From assembly GCA_002368545.1 (NCBI GenBank), contig MTSC01000034.1, positions 124,001 through 188,000 of the forward strand: DNA of 64,000 nt, written 5' to 3'. The DNA is from Ramichloridium luteum (taxonomy: Eukaryota > Ascomycota > Dothideomycetes > Mycosphaerellales > Dissoconiaceae). The translations under genes and the position numbers were made by a program. Positions 31,305 through 41,846 of the stretch are shown here, piece after piece (the first letter of the stretch is position 1; every line of letters starts with the position of its first letter). The notes under the pieces are model-generated. The model searched no databases, was not told where the DNA came from, and saw nothing but the letters and a program-made list of their open reading frames with translations.

Positions 31305-32811
31305 CCTGGCTTTGCGTTGCTGTTGTTGGTCGTGTTGCGTGATCGCGGTGTTGATTGTGAGAGGTGGAGGAATATGTGATGTTGCACCAGCACCGATTTG
31401 GCGAGGTGGTTGGTCGTGATTACTGTGTGATTTGAGAAGGATCGTTCAGTAAATTGCACGGTGGTTGGTTGAGTTGGTAGAAGAAAAGATGAATGAGCAG
31501 AAGACTCACGCGTCGACCATGGTGAGCAGAAAGAACGGAGAGCTCTGCACCCGCCGAAGGTCTTGTCACATATGTAGCCCTTGCCAAGTCGTGCTCTGGT
31601 TGCCAATGTGTGGTCACGATAGAGAACCGCAAGAGTGTGTGAGGGTTGGTGGACCAATCAGCGCGAAGTAGATTACCACCTCTGGGTCCCCGGTACGGTC
31701 GGTATACAATTTTTCTTGCTGCAGCAAAGCACACTACGGCCTTCGAGAAGAAAGGCCGATCCAGCAAGCAGCAAGGTCCTCACTATATGTATATCTCCCC
31801 GCCAGTGTTCGTGGCGGCGCACGCACGCCATGCAGATCTCCCTCCCCCGTCACCCAGCGTTACATCTTCACACTAGAACGTGTAGAAAGTGTGCACGACA
31901 CGACAGCCGCTCGTCTCATGGCCCGCAAGCGACATTCTCAGCCTACAAAGGGGAGCAGATCCGGGCCCGCTCGCAGGGACACTCGCGCGTCGAGCAGCAG
32001 AACTGTCCTATGGAAGGTTTCGAGAAGAAACGTGGGCACGCTGAGCAGCAGGCCACGCCACTCACGGCCGTCGTACTAAGGGCCAATTAGGCAGTTCGCC
32101 GGGGTAAGAAATTCATCGCCAGGGTCTCACGGTCTTTGCAGGCTCTAGCGAAGCCGGGTAGCCGAAGTGACGCAGGGCCGTTCAGGAACTCTCCTTTGCT
32201 GCATCAATGATCTTGCTGTGAGATTATCGCAAGCGGTATCATGGGGAGGTTGATGGGCACTTCAACCAAAATTTATGCTATAATATCGCCTGAGTTGAGT
32301 GATACCACCGATGAAGACAGATGATCGCGAAAGAATCATCAGAGTGGTTTTCGAGCACGTTCCGCGTCAGCACAGATACCGGCTGTTTGATTGGCTGGAC
32401 GCGTCGAGCAACGGACGCGCGTGGCGTGTGCGTGGGTGTGGTCGAGAAGCTTGGGTGCCGCTTGCGACGGCTTGTCGAGCTTAATCTTCTTTGCTGTCGG
32501 GGTTTGACTGATTTCAGGCAGGCACGTGGAGACACCATGAAGAATGTCTCAGCTTCTGGATCTTGTGTCTTCTGGTCAAACCGCAGCATTGCCGCCTCCG
32601 ATGGGTATCATAACTACACAAGAACGCGGCGATCTCTGATGTTGAGTGCTGACAGAGATGTGCATCACCGCAGAGACGCGACATGCAGGCCCTTCCCTCC
32701 CTCATGCCGAGTACATCTTTCAATTCTCGCCCAGCGCTTGACATGACCACTACAGAGAAAGCGAAAAAATTCAATCGTGACCACCAGTCGTATCAGCGTT
32801 TTTGTCGTAAT
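31305..32811. other. Upstream region of CCC1, about 1.5 kb without a supported gene
   Basis: Holds the CCC1 promoter and the 3' flank of the GPI-protein gene. Overlapping ORFs on both strands (the longest 170 codons) have frequent Arg/Ser/His and no domain; I treat them as chance. Confidence 0.45.
31654..31673 (+). promoter_or_regulatory. Candidate CBC:HapX iron-response element (CSAAT-N12-RWT)
   Basis: CCAAT at 31654..31658, twelve bases, then GAT at 31671..31673. This fits the composite CSAAT-N12-RWT site described for the CCAAT-binding complex with the iron regulator HapX in Aspergillus, where the CCC1 orthologue cccA is a direct target. It is about 350 bp upstream of the CCC1 ATG. A second CCAAT at 31603..31607 does not have the RWT at the right distance. 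The match after CCAAT has a roughly 1 in 16 chance of arising randomly, so this is suggestive only. Confidence 0.4.
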
Positions 32812-33872
32812 TTAGAGGTACGCAGCTGCCAGCATGCTCGCTCCCATTGCCACCCACAGTGCCGTCGTCGCCGGAGAGGCGCGGATACCGAAGCTGCTGC
32901 CCGCCGATTTCTGCGGCTGGAGGACCTGACATAATACTTCTGAGCTCGCCAGAGATCCACCGTTAATCGGCGTGGTGTATGCGAACGTCATCAGGTTGAG
33001 CGAGTACAACGCCTCGTCGTAGTAAGTCAGGTTCGTTGCCGGCTTCGGGTCGTTCGAGATCGAAAGGAATGTATCTCCCGGGTAGAGGTAGGTGTCGCGG
33101 ACAGCGGTGGTGTTCGTGCCGTTGGCGTAGTTCAGTTCTGTTGAAGGTAAACAAGAAAACGTCAGTAGTCTGTCAATCCCGCCCCGGGCAGCGGCATTTT
33201 ATCTGCTCTGGTGGTAGGAGAAAACAACATGATCGGAAGAAAGGCGGGATCTTTTCACTCACTGAAACCAACGGCAGTGTATCCAGCACCGTTGAAGAAG
33301 TCTTTGCATCCGTCGAGCGTGTTAAGATAGAGCCCAGATCCGGACACCGCATTCTGGTTGAGGCCGCGGATGCACTGGTCGTTGAGAATCGACCGACAGC
33401 TGCCATTGGCGTACGGTGTGAACTGAGCGCCGCTGGGCAACGCAATCTGCACGCCATAGAACGAGAGGTTCGTGCGGCTGCTGCGCAGGAACTCTTCCAG
33501 GCTTTGGTTGCTACCCGCGGCGGCGCTCGGCCAGATGAGCTCGTTCTGGGTATTCGCCGAGCGCAGGTTTTCGCTGAAGTTCGCCTTCGGCGTGCCCAGG
33601 TCGTCGACATCGTTCGGCACCGGCACATTCGTCAAGTTCACCCGCCAGGTCAACTGCATGAGTGGTCCGTTGCCGAACTTGGCAGTCCAGGTCGCATTGG
33701 TCGTCACATTGGGAGTCCGGCCAGCGGCAGCGACAAGCGGCGCGCCCGGGTCGCTGTTGCGCACGATACCCGGCCCGCCGCCGGTGGTGAGAAGCTGATG
33801 AAATTGGTCACTAGCCAGGGCTGGTGCGGCCAGCAGCGCGCTCGTGAGGAAGGCGATGACGCGCATCTTCAT
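32812..33872 (-). CDS. Secreted, probably GPI-anchored protein of unknown function
   Basis: Two exons, 33263..33872 and 32812..33137 (311 residues), GTGAGT donor and CAG acceptor in phase 1. MKMRVIAFLTSALLAAPALA is a clear signal peptide. The mature part is dominated by beta-type sequence with several N-glycosylation sequons (NVT, NAT, NLT, NLS, NGS, NGT, NTT) and a few Cys. The C-terminus has a spacer (KSAGSSFGIRASPATT) and a terminal hydrophobic stretch (ALWVAMGASMLAAAYL), the layout of a GPI-attachment signal. No domain is recognised. It is probably a plasma membrane or wall protein. Confidence 0.82.
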
Positions 33873-35066
33873 GGCTCCGAGTCGAAGGCGCCGAGAGTTA
33901 TGGATTTGTGAGGCGTTGCCTCTAGAAAAGGTAGGGATCTTGTGGTAGTTTGGGCAATGGAGGAATACGAGAGATTGCTAGCTACGCCGTCCTCGGACGA
34001 CTACAGGACTTCCCTTCATATATAGACTGGTGTATTTATGGTCTGACTTGCACATCGTGACCCACCCAAAGCAAGGGCAAGTGACATCAAGACAACGCTC
34101 AGTGCCGCACACTTTGGGTCTGCTCTCGTAAGGACAGGCTGTGTCGGAAGGGCTATGTTGCATGTCGCCAAGCAGGACGGCGGTGGAGTCTGTCCGCGCC
34201 GCCAAGAGCGCTGAGTAACCGGATAGAGTATCTGCTGGTTGCTGAGGTGTGTCTCGCTCAGCATGCATTGCCGCGCCCGTGCGCGCCGCAGCTGTTGGGC
34301 AGGCGGCGCGGCTGTGGCAGGGCATGTCCATCAATCTCCCGATCAGATAGTCGCCCGACGTCATGGCACGCTTACAATCCACTTGGCGGACGGGCTGCGG
34401 GGTGTTAAGATTTCAAAGTGTGCAACATGTAAGCACTAATGAAGTAGGTAACTTAGATAGAAAGTCTCCCTTTAAAGTGCTTGGATCTAGCGACTGGCCG
34501 GAATTTAAGGTACAGAAGCATAAGTTAGCACCTGTCCTTCCATGGTATTCAACAGTGCACTCATCAACGTACAAGGGCAACAGCAAGGGCAAGTGCAAAT
34601 GATCCAACAATAAAATATGACACGGTATTGATATAAATGAGATCATCCAAATCATATACAGCGGTAATGAAGCAGATGTGCTGCAACAAGGATGAAATCG
34701 TCACCAGCCAAACCTGGAAAGAACCCCGCGCTTCGCTAGAGACAAACAACGGACTTCTTGAATTGTTCGATCGTCAGGCACGTCACACTACTCCGGTCCA
34801 TAAGAGCACGGCACTGGACAGGCACGAACTGCAATAGTCTTTTTATTTGGCTATAAGCCGACAAGTGAACACTTGCATCATTTGCATGGACAGGCCCACG
34901 CTTCAAGCGCAAGCTGTGGTATCGTCCTCTATGACAGACCATACATCCTGAGTCGTGACTCTCGTACATCGCTTTCCAGGCACCCGGCCTCCAACTTCAT
35001 TCAGTGTCAGGATTTAACCGTCTCCGCGAAACTAGCGGCGACAGCAGTGCCCTGAGGCTTGGGCAC
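33873..35066. other. Intergenic region, about 1.2 kb
   Basis: Promoter side of the GPI-protein gene and 3' side of the sedolisin gene. The part around 34.4-34.7 kb looks somewhat AT-richer; no gene or repeat could be supported. Confidence 0.4.
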
Positions 35067-37164
35067 TCACTCTTGCAAGCGTGCAAGGTCTCTTAGTCTG
35101 GTGAAATCCGGCGTGCCCCATCCGGTCACTGCGTCCCAGCCGATTCCGGCCGGGAAGCCATCTGTCGATGACGATCGTTAGCCCGCGAATTTCTCAGAGT
35201 TCATCGAGGAAGCCTCACCAGTACCGCAGCCATAACTTGACCCATTCACAATGTCATTTAAGGCTTGCTGACCAATTGAGTAGAGCCAGGGGTTCAGGAA
35301 GCCTAGCGGCGGTTTGCCTGCAAGCGCTCGCGCATCATTGACAAGGGTTATGATCCCTGCAAATGTAGGCGTTGATACAGAGGTGCCCTCCTCGATCAAG
35401 AACATCGAGTCCCAGATTTCGGCCTGCGAGGAGATCAATGTACTTAGATTAGTTGACGCAACATTCTTAAATAGTAGAGCTCGCTGAGCGTGGCGATAAT
35501 CTCTGAGCTATGTGTTGGTCCACTTACAACGTTGTTTCCCTGCAGGAGGAGGTCAATCAGAAATTTATCGACACAAATCAGCAACGACTTACCTGCGCTG
35601 CCACGTCGGGATATCCTCGCCCAGACTCATTGTACAATCCGCGATGTTGACCACCTAAAGAGTCAATGTACTTATCCACGATATGTGCCTGATATGACGG
35701 TGCGGCAAAGTAGTTACTGAAGCCGCCACCGGATGCAAACTCGGTTCTGATAGTGTACTGCATTAGCTTTGCCCAATGTGATTATCAGCTCTTTGATTCT
35801 TACACTGCGATTTCGGGATTGAAGTTTTGCGTCGCACCGACAGCCGTCACCCACGGACAAGTGGCGGGAAAAACAGGGAGGAATTGCTTTGTAGAGTTGT
35901 CAGTCGTTGAGACGCAACTTGCTTCGCTGGGCCCGACGCCACTATCCCCGGAAGCGACGAATACGCTCGACCCTCGTGCTGCAAGAAACATGAACAGTGA
36001 GCAGACCTTCCGCGCATACGACTCGGGCACCGTCTGCTCATAATCGCCGTAAGACGAACTTATGACTTGAGGGATTCCCTCCTGGCTGAGAATATATTCA
36101 AGCCATTCCAGGTATGGTTCATTGAGGTTCAACGACCCGGAGGCGCTGTCTGGAATAAATGGCGGCATCCCACCAGTATTGTATGCGATGGTCTTTGTCG
36201 GATAGGTGATGGCAAGTGCGTATTCGGCATCTAGATTGCCCTCGATGTTCGTGCCGAACCGGTATTGTTGAGCTGTATATGGGCCCTGGTCATTCTGGCC
36301 GTTGTTGACGGTGATCGTTTGGAGGTGGGTTGTGGCGTCCATAGCGTCTGGCCTGTATTGAGACATGAATTCGGTGATATCTTGTCGATAGTTTGTTTCA
36401 TTGAGATAATTACATATCCCCATACTGTTATTCTGCGTGGCCATGGGTACGTAGTCGTAGGTATTGTAGAGACATCGTATGCAGTTCGGCGTGACAAGCG
36501 TGGAATTGCACATGACTTCCACTGAGCAGGAGGATGGCGAAGCTGTACAAAATTCCCGCTTGTAATCCACGATCGCACGCTCCTTGTGGCCCACTACTGC
36601 CGTCTTTGGTCTTTTCTTCATGCTTTTCAGCGCCTTCGGCCGAAAGAAAGAGGTTGTGGGCTGAACGATATCAACGTGGCGATGGAGATGCTCTGGCAGT
36701 GACCATGCGAGTGTCCGGGTAAGTAACCACCCATCTTGGTGTTCGAAGACTGAATAATTTGCTTGGAGAAGGTCTTCGGCTTTGGAGAGGGTGGTGTTGA
36801 TAGTGATCCAGCTGCCACCAAGGCTTAACGAGAAGTCTCGCAGGCCATGCTCAGCCAACCAGTCGAGGACGAGCTCTGTAGTCCGCGAAGAGGGCTCCAG
36901 AAGGGATTGAACGGCCTGCGCCGATACATGCTGTCCGTATTCGGGGTGTCCTGGTGTCGCTACTCGCTCGACAAAGATTTCAATTTCACGTAAGGGCTTT
37001 TCTGGCCTTAAGCCGATCTTGAGAGAGATAATTGATGAAGCCAATGGCTGGCGTCGATGAACCCAATGGTCTGGCAGCTGATGCTCTTCCTTCACTTGAT
37101 AGCTTGAAACTTCGACAGCACAACTTCGGCTGAGAAAGAAACACAGCAAAGCTAAGATGTACAT
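35067..37164 (-). CDS. Sedolisin (S53) protease, tripeptidyl-peptidase type, secreted
   Basis: Five exons: 35804..37164, 35593..35746, 35528..35539 (12 nt), 35219..35423 and 35067..35161 (608 residues). MYILALLCFFLSRSCAV is the signal peptide, so ATG 37164 is preferred to the upstream in-frame one. The pro-domain (WVHRRQP, EYGQHVSAQAVQSLL) is followed by the catalytic domain: Glu308 and Asp312 in IEGNLDAEYA, the oxyanion Asp at about 407 in VASGDSGVG, and the nucleophile Ser near 523 in EGTSVSTPTFAG. The calcium site is completed by the last exon, GIGWDAVTGWGTPDF. Sedolisins are acid proteases; fungal ones release tripeptides outside the cell or in the vacuole. All junction phases fit, and every catalytic residue is present. 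Its neighbour upstream is a small secreted protein gene. Confidence 0.93.
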
Positions 37165-38430
37165 GGTGAATGAATTCGCGACAGAATGTGCAAAGGCTTG
37201 AGCATAACTCCAACCAGTGGTTGGCGTTGGGGAGCAGGTCGCTTCCCATACTATTCCAAGCCGAGGTGTCCAGTGCATTGTTCTCAGTAGTCTGCGTTAT
37301 CCGAAACGAATTTTCGTGCCTATGTCACTATCTACCCCAACGTTCATACCACCACGGAAAGGACAATACATGAAGGATGCTCAATCATGCTACCACGGGA
37401 AGGACAGATGTAGTAAGTGAAGATCATTTTTCACATGAGAATCACTCAGATGAAAGCTGTGGGCGTGTCACTCGAGACGTGGAACGTTTTCTGGCAAGGC
37501 GTCCGAGGCAGGGCTGGCGTGGCGGCTCCCTGCGTCTGAGTCTATTCAGCCGCTTACGCCGCGCGAGCTAAGATCTGGGCTGCCAATCATCCTGATGACA
37601 AAGTATCACTGTTTTTGCTCACCGGTCACGTTGGGGCAACGACGCGGCCGTCGTACTGCTAGACAACAGCCGAGCAACCTCCGGCATGCGGCCATACGAG
37701 TAGTGTTGCTGAGGGTACCCACGATCTCAGCCCAACATTCAGGCAAATGGCCATTGCACTCGTAGCTGAGCGATACCTCATGCGAAAGTAGAGTTTTGAG
37801 GGCGGGAAGGACAGTGGAACCTTGGTCCTTTTGATATCTTGATGTCAAAGGGTTTGGTCATGCCTAAGCAATGCCCGAAAGCTTGACCGAACAAGACGCT
37901 GTGGGGCCTCAGGGAATGGGGTTTGCTTCAGCATTTTGTACTTCATGTGATTCGTACACATCGCTGAAGAGTCATTGCGCTACATGTTGTTCTATCCATG
38001 ATGGATTGGTGTCAATCCAAAATACCCAAGATGAGTATCCATTGCCAGGGTAATGAAACCCTGAGCACCGCAAGGTCTGCTGGGCTTACACCCCCAGACG
38101 TGCGGCACAGCCCGCAAGGCTATCGTCTGATGGCGTTCAGGCCACATCCGACTTTGGAACACGAACATGTATCCAACAAGGTTCTACGTGAAAATATCAT
38201 CAACTTGCTAGTGATTGATCGGCAGGACAGTGCATGATCCTTTCTTCGGTTGAAGATGATAGAACAGACTATTCCGAGGTACTGATTGATCGAAGCGAAC
38301 GGACAAAAGACATAAAAAGGCCCTCTTCGCGCTCCTCGAGAACTGGAATACATCAATCATCAACACAACAAACTCACGAATCCAAACTCTCCACACAATT
38401 TCTCTCCCAACCATCAATCCGACAGTCAAA
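37165..38430. promoter_or_regulatory. Divergent region sedolisin / small secreted protein
   Basis: About 1.3 kb between the two start codons. A TATA-like CATAAAAAG lies at about 38308, roughly 120 bp upstream of the small secreted protein start. Nothing else recognised. Confidence 0.4.
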
Positions 38431-38768
38431 ATGTACGTTCAGGTCTTCTTACTTGATTCATCTGTTGGCAAAGTCGCTGACGATTTTATTCACATAGGAA
38501 GTTCTCCGTCGTCATCGCCGCGGTCTTCGCCACAATGGTCGCTGCTGCCGTTCCAGCCAGTCTCGACACTCGTGAGGCTGAGGTATGGACACTAAACGCT
38601 TTGAGGAGAACCGAAGCTGACAGAACTCCACTGTAGTGCCGCACCGCCGGGCAGTACTGCGACGCAGCCGCTTTCCGCTGCTGCGGTGGTTACTACTGCT
38701 GTGGCGACGGCGCCACCGGTTACTGTGCTGCGCCCGGCGATGAGCCCTCGAACGAGACTTGCTTCTAG
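38431..38768 (+). CDS. Small secreted cysteine-rich protein
   Basis: Three exons: 38431..38432 (AT), 38498..38582 and 38637..38768 (72 residues). The intron splits the start codon as AT|G; it has GTACGT, a CTGAC branch and TAG. Splicing creates MKFSVVIAAVFATMVAAAVPA, a clean signal peptide, then SLDTREAE and a mature domain with eight Cys in the order C-x6-C-x6-CC-x4-CC-x7-C-x11-C. Exons join in phases 2 and 0. The spacing suggests a compact disulphide-knotted fold. Candidates of this type in fungi include effectors and antimicrobial or surface-active peptides; nothing here tells which. No homologue is recognised. The neighbourhood (secreted protease, AT-rich island) fits an accessory secretome region. 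Unspliced, the ATG opens a different frame with no signal peptide. Confidence 0.8.
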
Positions 38769-40573
38769 ATGTTACATTTGGAATATTCCAAGAGAGCACG
38801 ACTCACGTTGTTCTGATGGATTTCGAGGTTGAGGAAGGTGTCTGCACTGTCCAGTGGTTTTGCCGCTTGTCATTCTTTCGAAATAGCAGAGCAACTGTTT
38901 TGTCCACCAGACGTGGCCGATTGTCAATTAAATCTTGAAACGTCACCAAAACCGCGACGACGCCTCATACTCGAGTGCAATGTAGTGTTTCTTCATCTTC
39001 TGTCAGTATAGGGCGTGATGCTGAAGACCGAACTCTCACGGTTTCGTGACAGTCAGGTCTGGTTTGTCCCATTAGCTACATGGTCAAATCGTCACAAGAG
39101 CTCGCTCATCACAAGAATACGAAAGTAGAACCTGTATTCCAGAAAAAAGGATCAATATCTCACCCCTAGAACCTCCCCCTTGTTGGTCATGACTTCAATC
39201 AATTTAAAAGTCTGTTACGATCTCACAAAAAGGGCGACCTTAATTCGAACTTTAATATAAAATGCTTTATAACGAACTATATTGAAGAATAAAAACAATA
39301 TATAAATACGCTCTTAATAATGTTAATGTTTTCATATCAAATTATCTAAAATATTTAAAGCATTTTTTTAATATAAAGATATATAATAAAAACACTGTAT
39401 GTTTTCTTATTTTAAATTCATATTATTGAATCATTATTAGAATTTTATATTTTTATATATTCATTTTATATCTGTTTTTAAAAATACTCTTGAGTATTGA
39501 TAGTACTTTTAGTAGATTGGACTCTAACAGAGTCGCTGCCGAAAGGCTTTGTTAAAAAGTATGTGTCTTCAGAGATTGATCGGTATCCTATCTAGCAGTT
39601 GCAACCCCTCAACGTATCGGCAGTATTGGGCGGCTTCCAGATGGCGGGCGTTAAGAGGCTACATGTACCTAGTCAACGCCTCTGACGCCAGGGCAAAGTG
39701 CCTGCGTTGGTTACAAGCACTCCAAATGACAGGAATTTGGGCAAGGAGCGCAGTGGCGACTATGGCACAGCAGTGTGCACTGCGCAACGTACTCTCATTG
39801 ACGTCGCAGCACACCGCAAGAGCCGTCCAGCTAATGAAACGACTAGGAATCATCATGACCAAGGCGGAGATGTTTTCTCCAGAGTGTGTACTTGCGACCT
39901 CTACAGCGTACTCTGTGTTCCACAAGGCTCTTGGTATTCAAGCATGTGCGTGACAGAGGGATGCGATTGCAGGACGATCGTGCAGTGTCGACGTGACAAG
40001 CAAATGCGTCGGTAGTCGCTTTAGCGTACGCTCAAGCCCATGCTAGCTTCCTGCAATGTCCTTTCGAACGTCAACGAAAATGAACAAACTGGTTCGGCCG
40101 CCGGCTCCGGTGTGGCGCACGTGCACTTACTCAAAGTTTGCGTTCTCTTCCCGACCATTGGTCCGAGGGCTCACTTTGAGGGAGCTAGGGTGAATCTAAA
40201 ACAATGCTGCAACGGCTGCACAGCAGCACCAGGTACTGTCATTGCAAGAGCCGAGTGCACATGGCGCGTGATATACAACCAAGAATCTCTTGGCTGATGG
40301 ACGTAACTCAAAGCCAAATCTCCGCCGCCCAGTAGAGAGGCGTCTACCACGGTAGGAACAGGGGCTCACCAGAGCCCGAAGCTGTGGTTGCCGCCATGCA
40401 AGTTGTGTTCACACCACCTCATCGATCGCCAGCGCCGCTATGGCGGGTGAAGTGATTAGAGCTTCGAATTACATGCCAGCTCTATGAGAAATCTGCTCCT
40501 CATACTATGATTGAGAACCTGCTGTTGCGCCTGACATCACAGTCTTGTTCTACTACCACGGCGATCAATCGAC
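38769..40573. other. Gene-poor stretch around the AT-rich island
   Basis: About 1.8 kb. The middle is the AT-rich island described separately. After it, a 134-codon ORF at 39549..39953 on the plus strand lacks an ATG at its head and any domain, so it is not called. No intact transposase or reverse transcriptase reading frame was seen. Confidence 0.45.
39215..39520. repeat. AT-rich island, possible RIP-degraded repeat relic
   Basis: Base composition falls abruptly: I count 8 G/C of 60 at 39361..39420 and 6 of 60 at 39421..39480, against roughly half G/C in the coding flanks. The sequence is dense in TA and AAT/ATT words with no coding potential. In Pezizomycotina such islands usually are transposon copies destroyed by repeat-induced point mutation (C-to-T), but a replication origin or organelle-derived insert would look similar. 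Confidence 0.5.
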
Positions 40574-41590
40574 ATGGGCCGAAGCCGAGGTCTAAAATAC
40601 CTTCTTTGGTCACTCGTCTTGTTCAGCGTCGCATTTTTTATCTACCTTACTCGCCCCGACGAGCCTCGTCTCTTCCTCACTCGTTTGAATCAGATATCTC
40701 TCGGTGTTGAGCAGAGAGTGACGTGGTGGGATTGGCAGGACACCGAAGAAGAAAAATGGTGCCACAATCCGGGCAAAGGACACAAAGAGCGAATTCCACA
40801 CGTCGTTCACTACATTTTTCTCGGGAAAGATGACAGACCAGCGGAGATGGCCTATCGGGCATTCCTTTCTGTCAAAGCTGCGCTCATTCGACTTAAACCT
40901 GCGCGCGTGAAAATCCACACGACAGGATTAGATCCGTCAAACCAATGGTGGATCCAGCTGCGTGATCACGTCGAAGTCGTCACTTATAATCGCAGCGAGC
41001 TCCGAGGTCCGCATGGTCGACCATTCAGCGATTTTTGGGTCCCGCATCAAGCCGATTTCCTGCGCCTGGCGATCCTCGATAGAGAAGGTGGAATTTACTT
41101 CGACAGCGATGTTTTCGCATTGAAGCCGTTTGACGATTTGCTCGACAGTCCACGAGACGTTGTCATGGGCCACGAAGGTGGCAATCGCTACGGATTTGGT
41201 AACGCAGTTATTCTCGCCCGACCCCATAGCGAGTTCATCACACGATGGATAGCCAGCTACGAATCATTCAACAGCTGGATATGGAACTACCATTCAATAC
41301 GCATGCCAAAGCTTTTGCAGGTCCAGTATCCAGACTTGATCTGCCCTTTGTCGCCATCTGCCTTTTTCTGGCCAACGTGGGCCGCGAAGCACCATCGATA
41401 CATGGAAACTCTGATCAATGAAGAGGAGGTGGCAGAGTTGAAGGAGAGACTGGTACTGTATGGTGGAGCAATGTATGAAAATCAGTTGGCATTGCATCAA
41501 GGTGTCAGCTTGACGCCAGATGCCGTGCTCCACGAGGACACCAGATTCAATTTGTTGGTGCGCGACTTGGTCGAGACCCAGTTTCCGTAA
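40574..41590 (+). CDS. GT32-type glycosyltransferase (DXD sugar transferase), Golgi type II membrane protein
   Basis: A single exon of 338 residues. A short cytosolic head (MGRSRGLK) precedes one anchor helix (YLLWSLVLFSVAFFIYL). The glycosyltransferase domain starts at IPHVVHYIFLG, contains HQADFLRLAILDREGGIYFDSDV (the DXD is D177-S178-D179), and includes GNAVILARPHSEF and a CPLSPSAFFWP segment. This is the Gly_transf_sug / GT32 family (Och1-like and alpha-1,4-galactosyl or mannosyl transferases), retaining enzymes that use nucleotide sugars with Mn2+ in the Golgi lumen. The exact sugar and acceptor cannot be told. It converges with the C2H2 gene. Confidence 0.92.
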   Translation: MGRSRGLKYLLWSLVLFSVAFFIYLTRPDEPRLFLTRLNQISLGVEQRVTWWDWQDTEEEKWCHNPGKGHKERIPHVVHYIFLGKDDRPAEMAYRAFLSVKAALIRLKPARVKIHTTGLDPSNQWWIQLRDHVEVVTYNRSELRGPHGRPFSDFWVPHQADFLRLAILDREGGIYFDSDVFALKPFDDLLDSPRDVVMGHEGGNRYGFGNAVILARPHSEFITRWIASYESFNSWIWNYHSIRMPKLLQVQYPDLICPLSPSAFFWPTWAAKHHRYMETLINEEEVAELKERLVLYGGAMYENQLALHQGVSLTPDAVLHEDTRFNLLVRDLVETQFP

Positions 41591-41846
41591 ATTATCCTTC
41601 CATACAATAGCGGAAGTAATTTATGCTTTTATGTACAACAGAACAAAGTGCGCATTGCGTCGCTTTTCCAACCACAAACCACCCACAAATCTCGAATCAT
41701 CCGTGATGTGCTAGGCCACGCCCGATCTGCGCCTACCCACCAGATGGGCAACGAGCCCGATACCATCGTTCCATTCTGCAGTACGCCTCTCGCTCGACAC
41801 CACGGCGCTGATTGTGATGAACTGGGCTTCGAGTGGTCCTAGGATA

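Noticed and set aside
31603..31607. Second CCAAT upstream of CCC1
   Set aside because: Bases 12 positions downstream do not match RWT, so not a composite HapX site.
31145..31657. 170-codon minus-strand ORF upstream of CCC1
   Set aside because: Overlaps CCC1 exon 1 in another frame and has no protein-like features.
31635..32090. 151-codon plus-strand ORF in the CCC1 upstream region
   Set aside because: Lies across the candidate iron-response site; no domain, random composition.
39549..39953. 134-codon plus-strand ORF right after the AT-rich island
   Set aside because: Starts without ATG, no domain, composition random; could not be linked to any transposon family.
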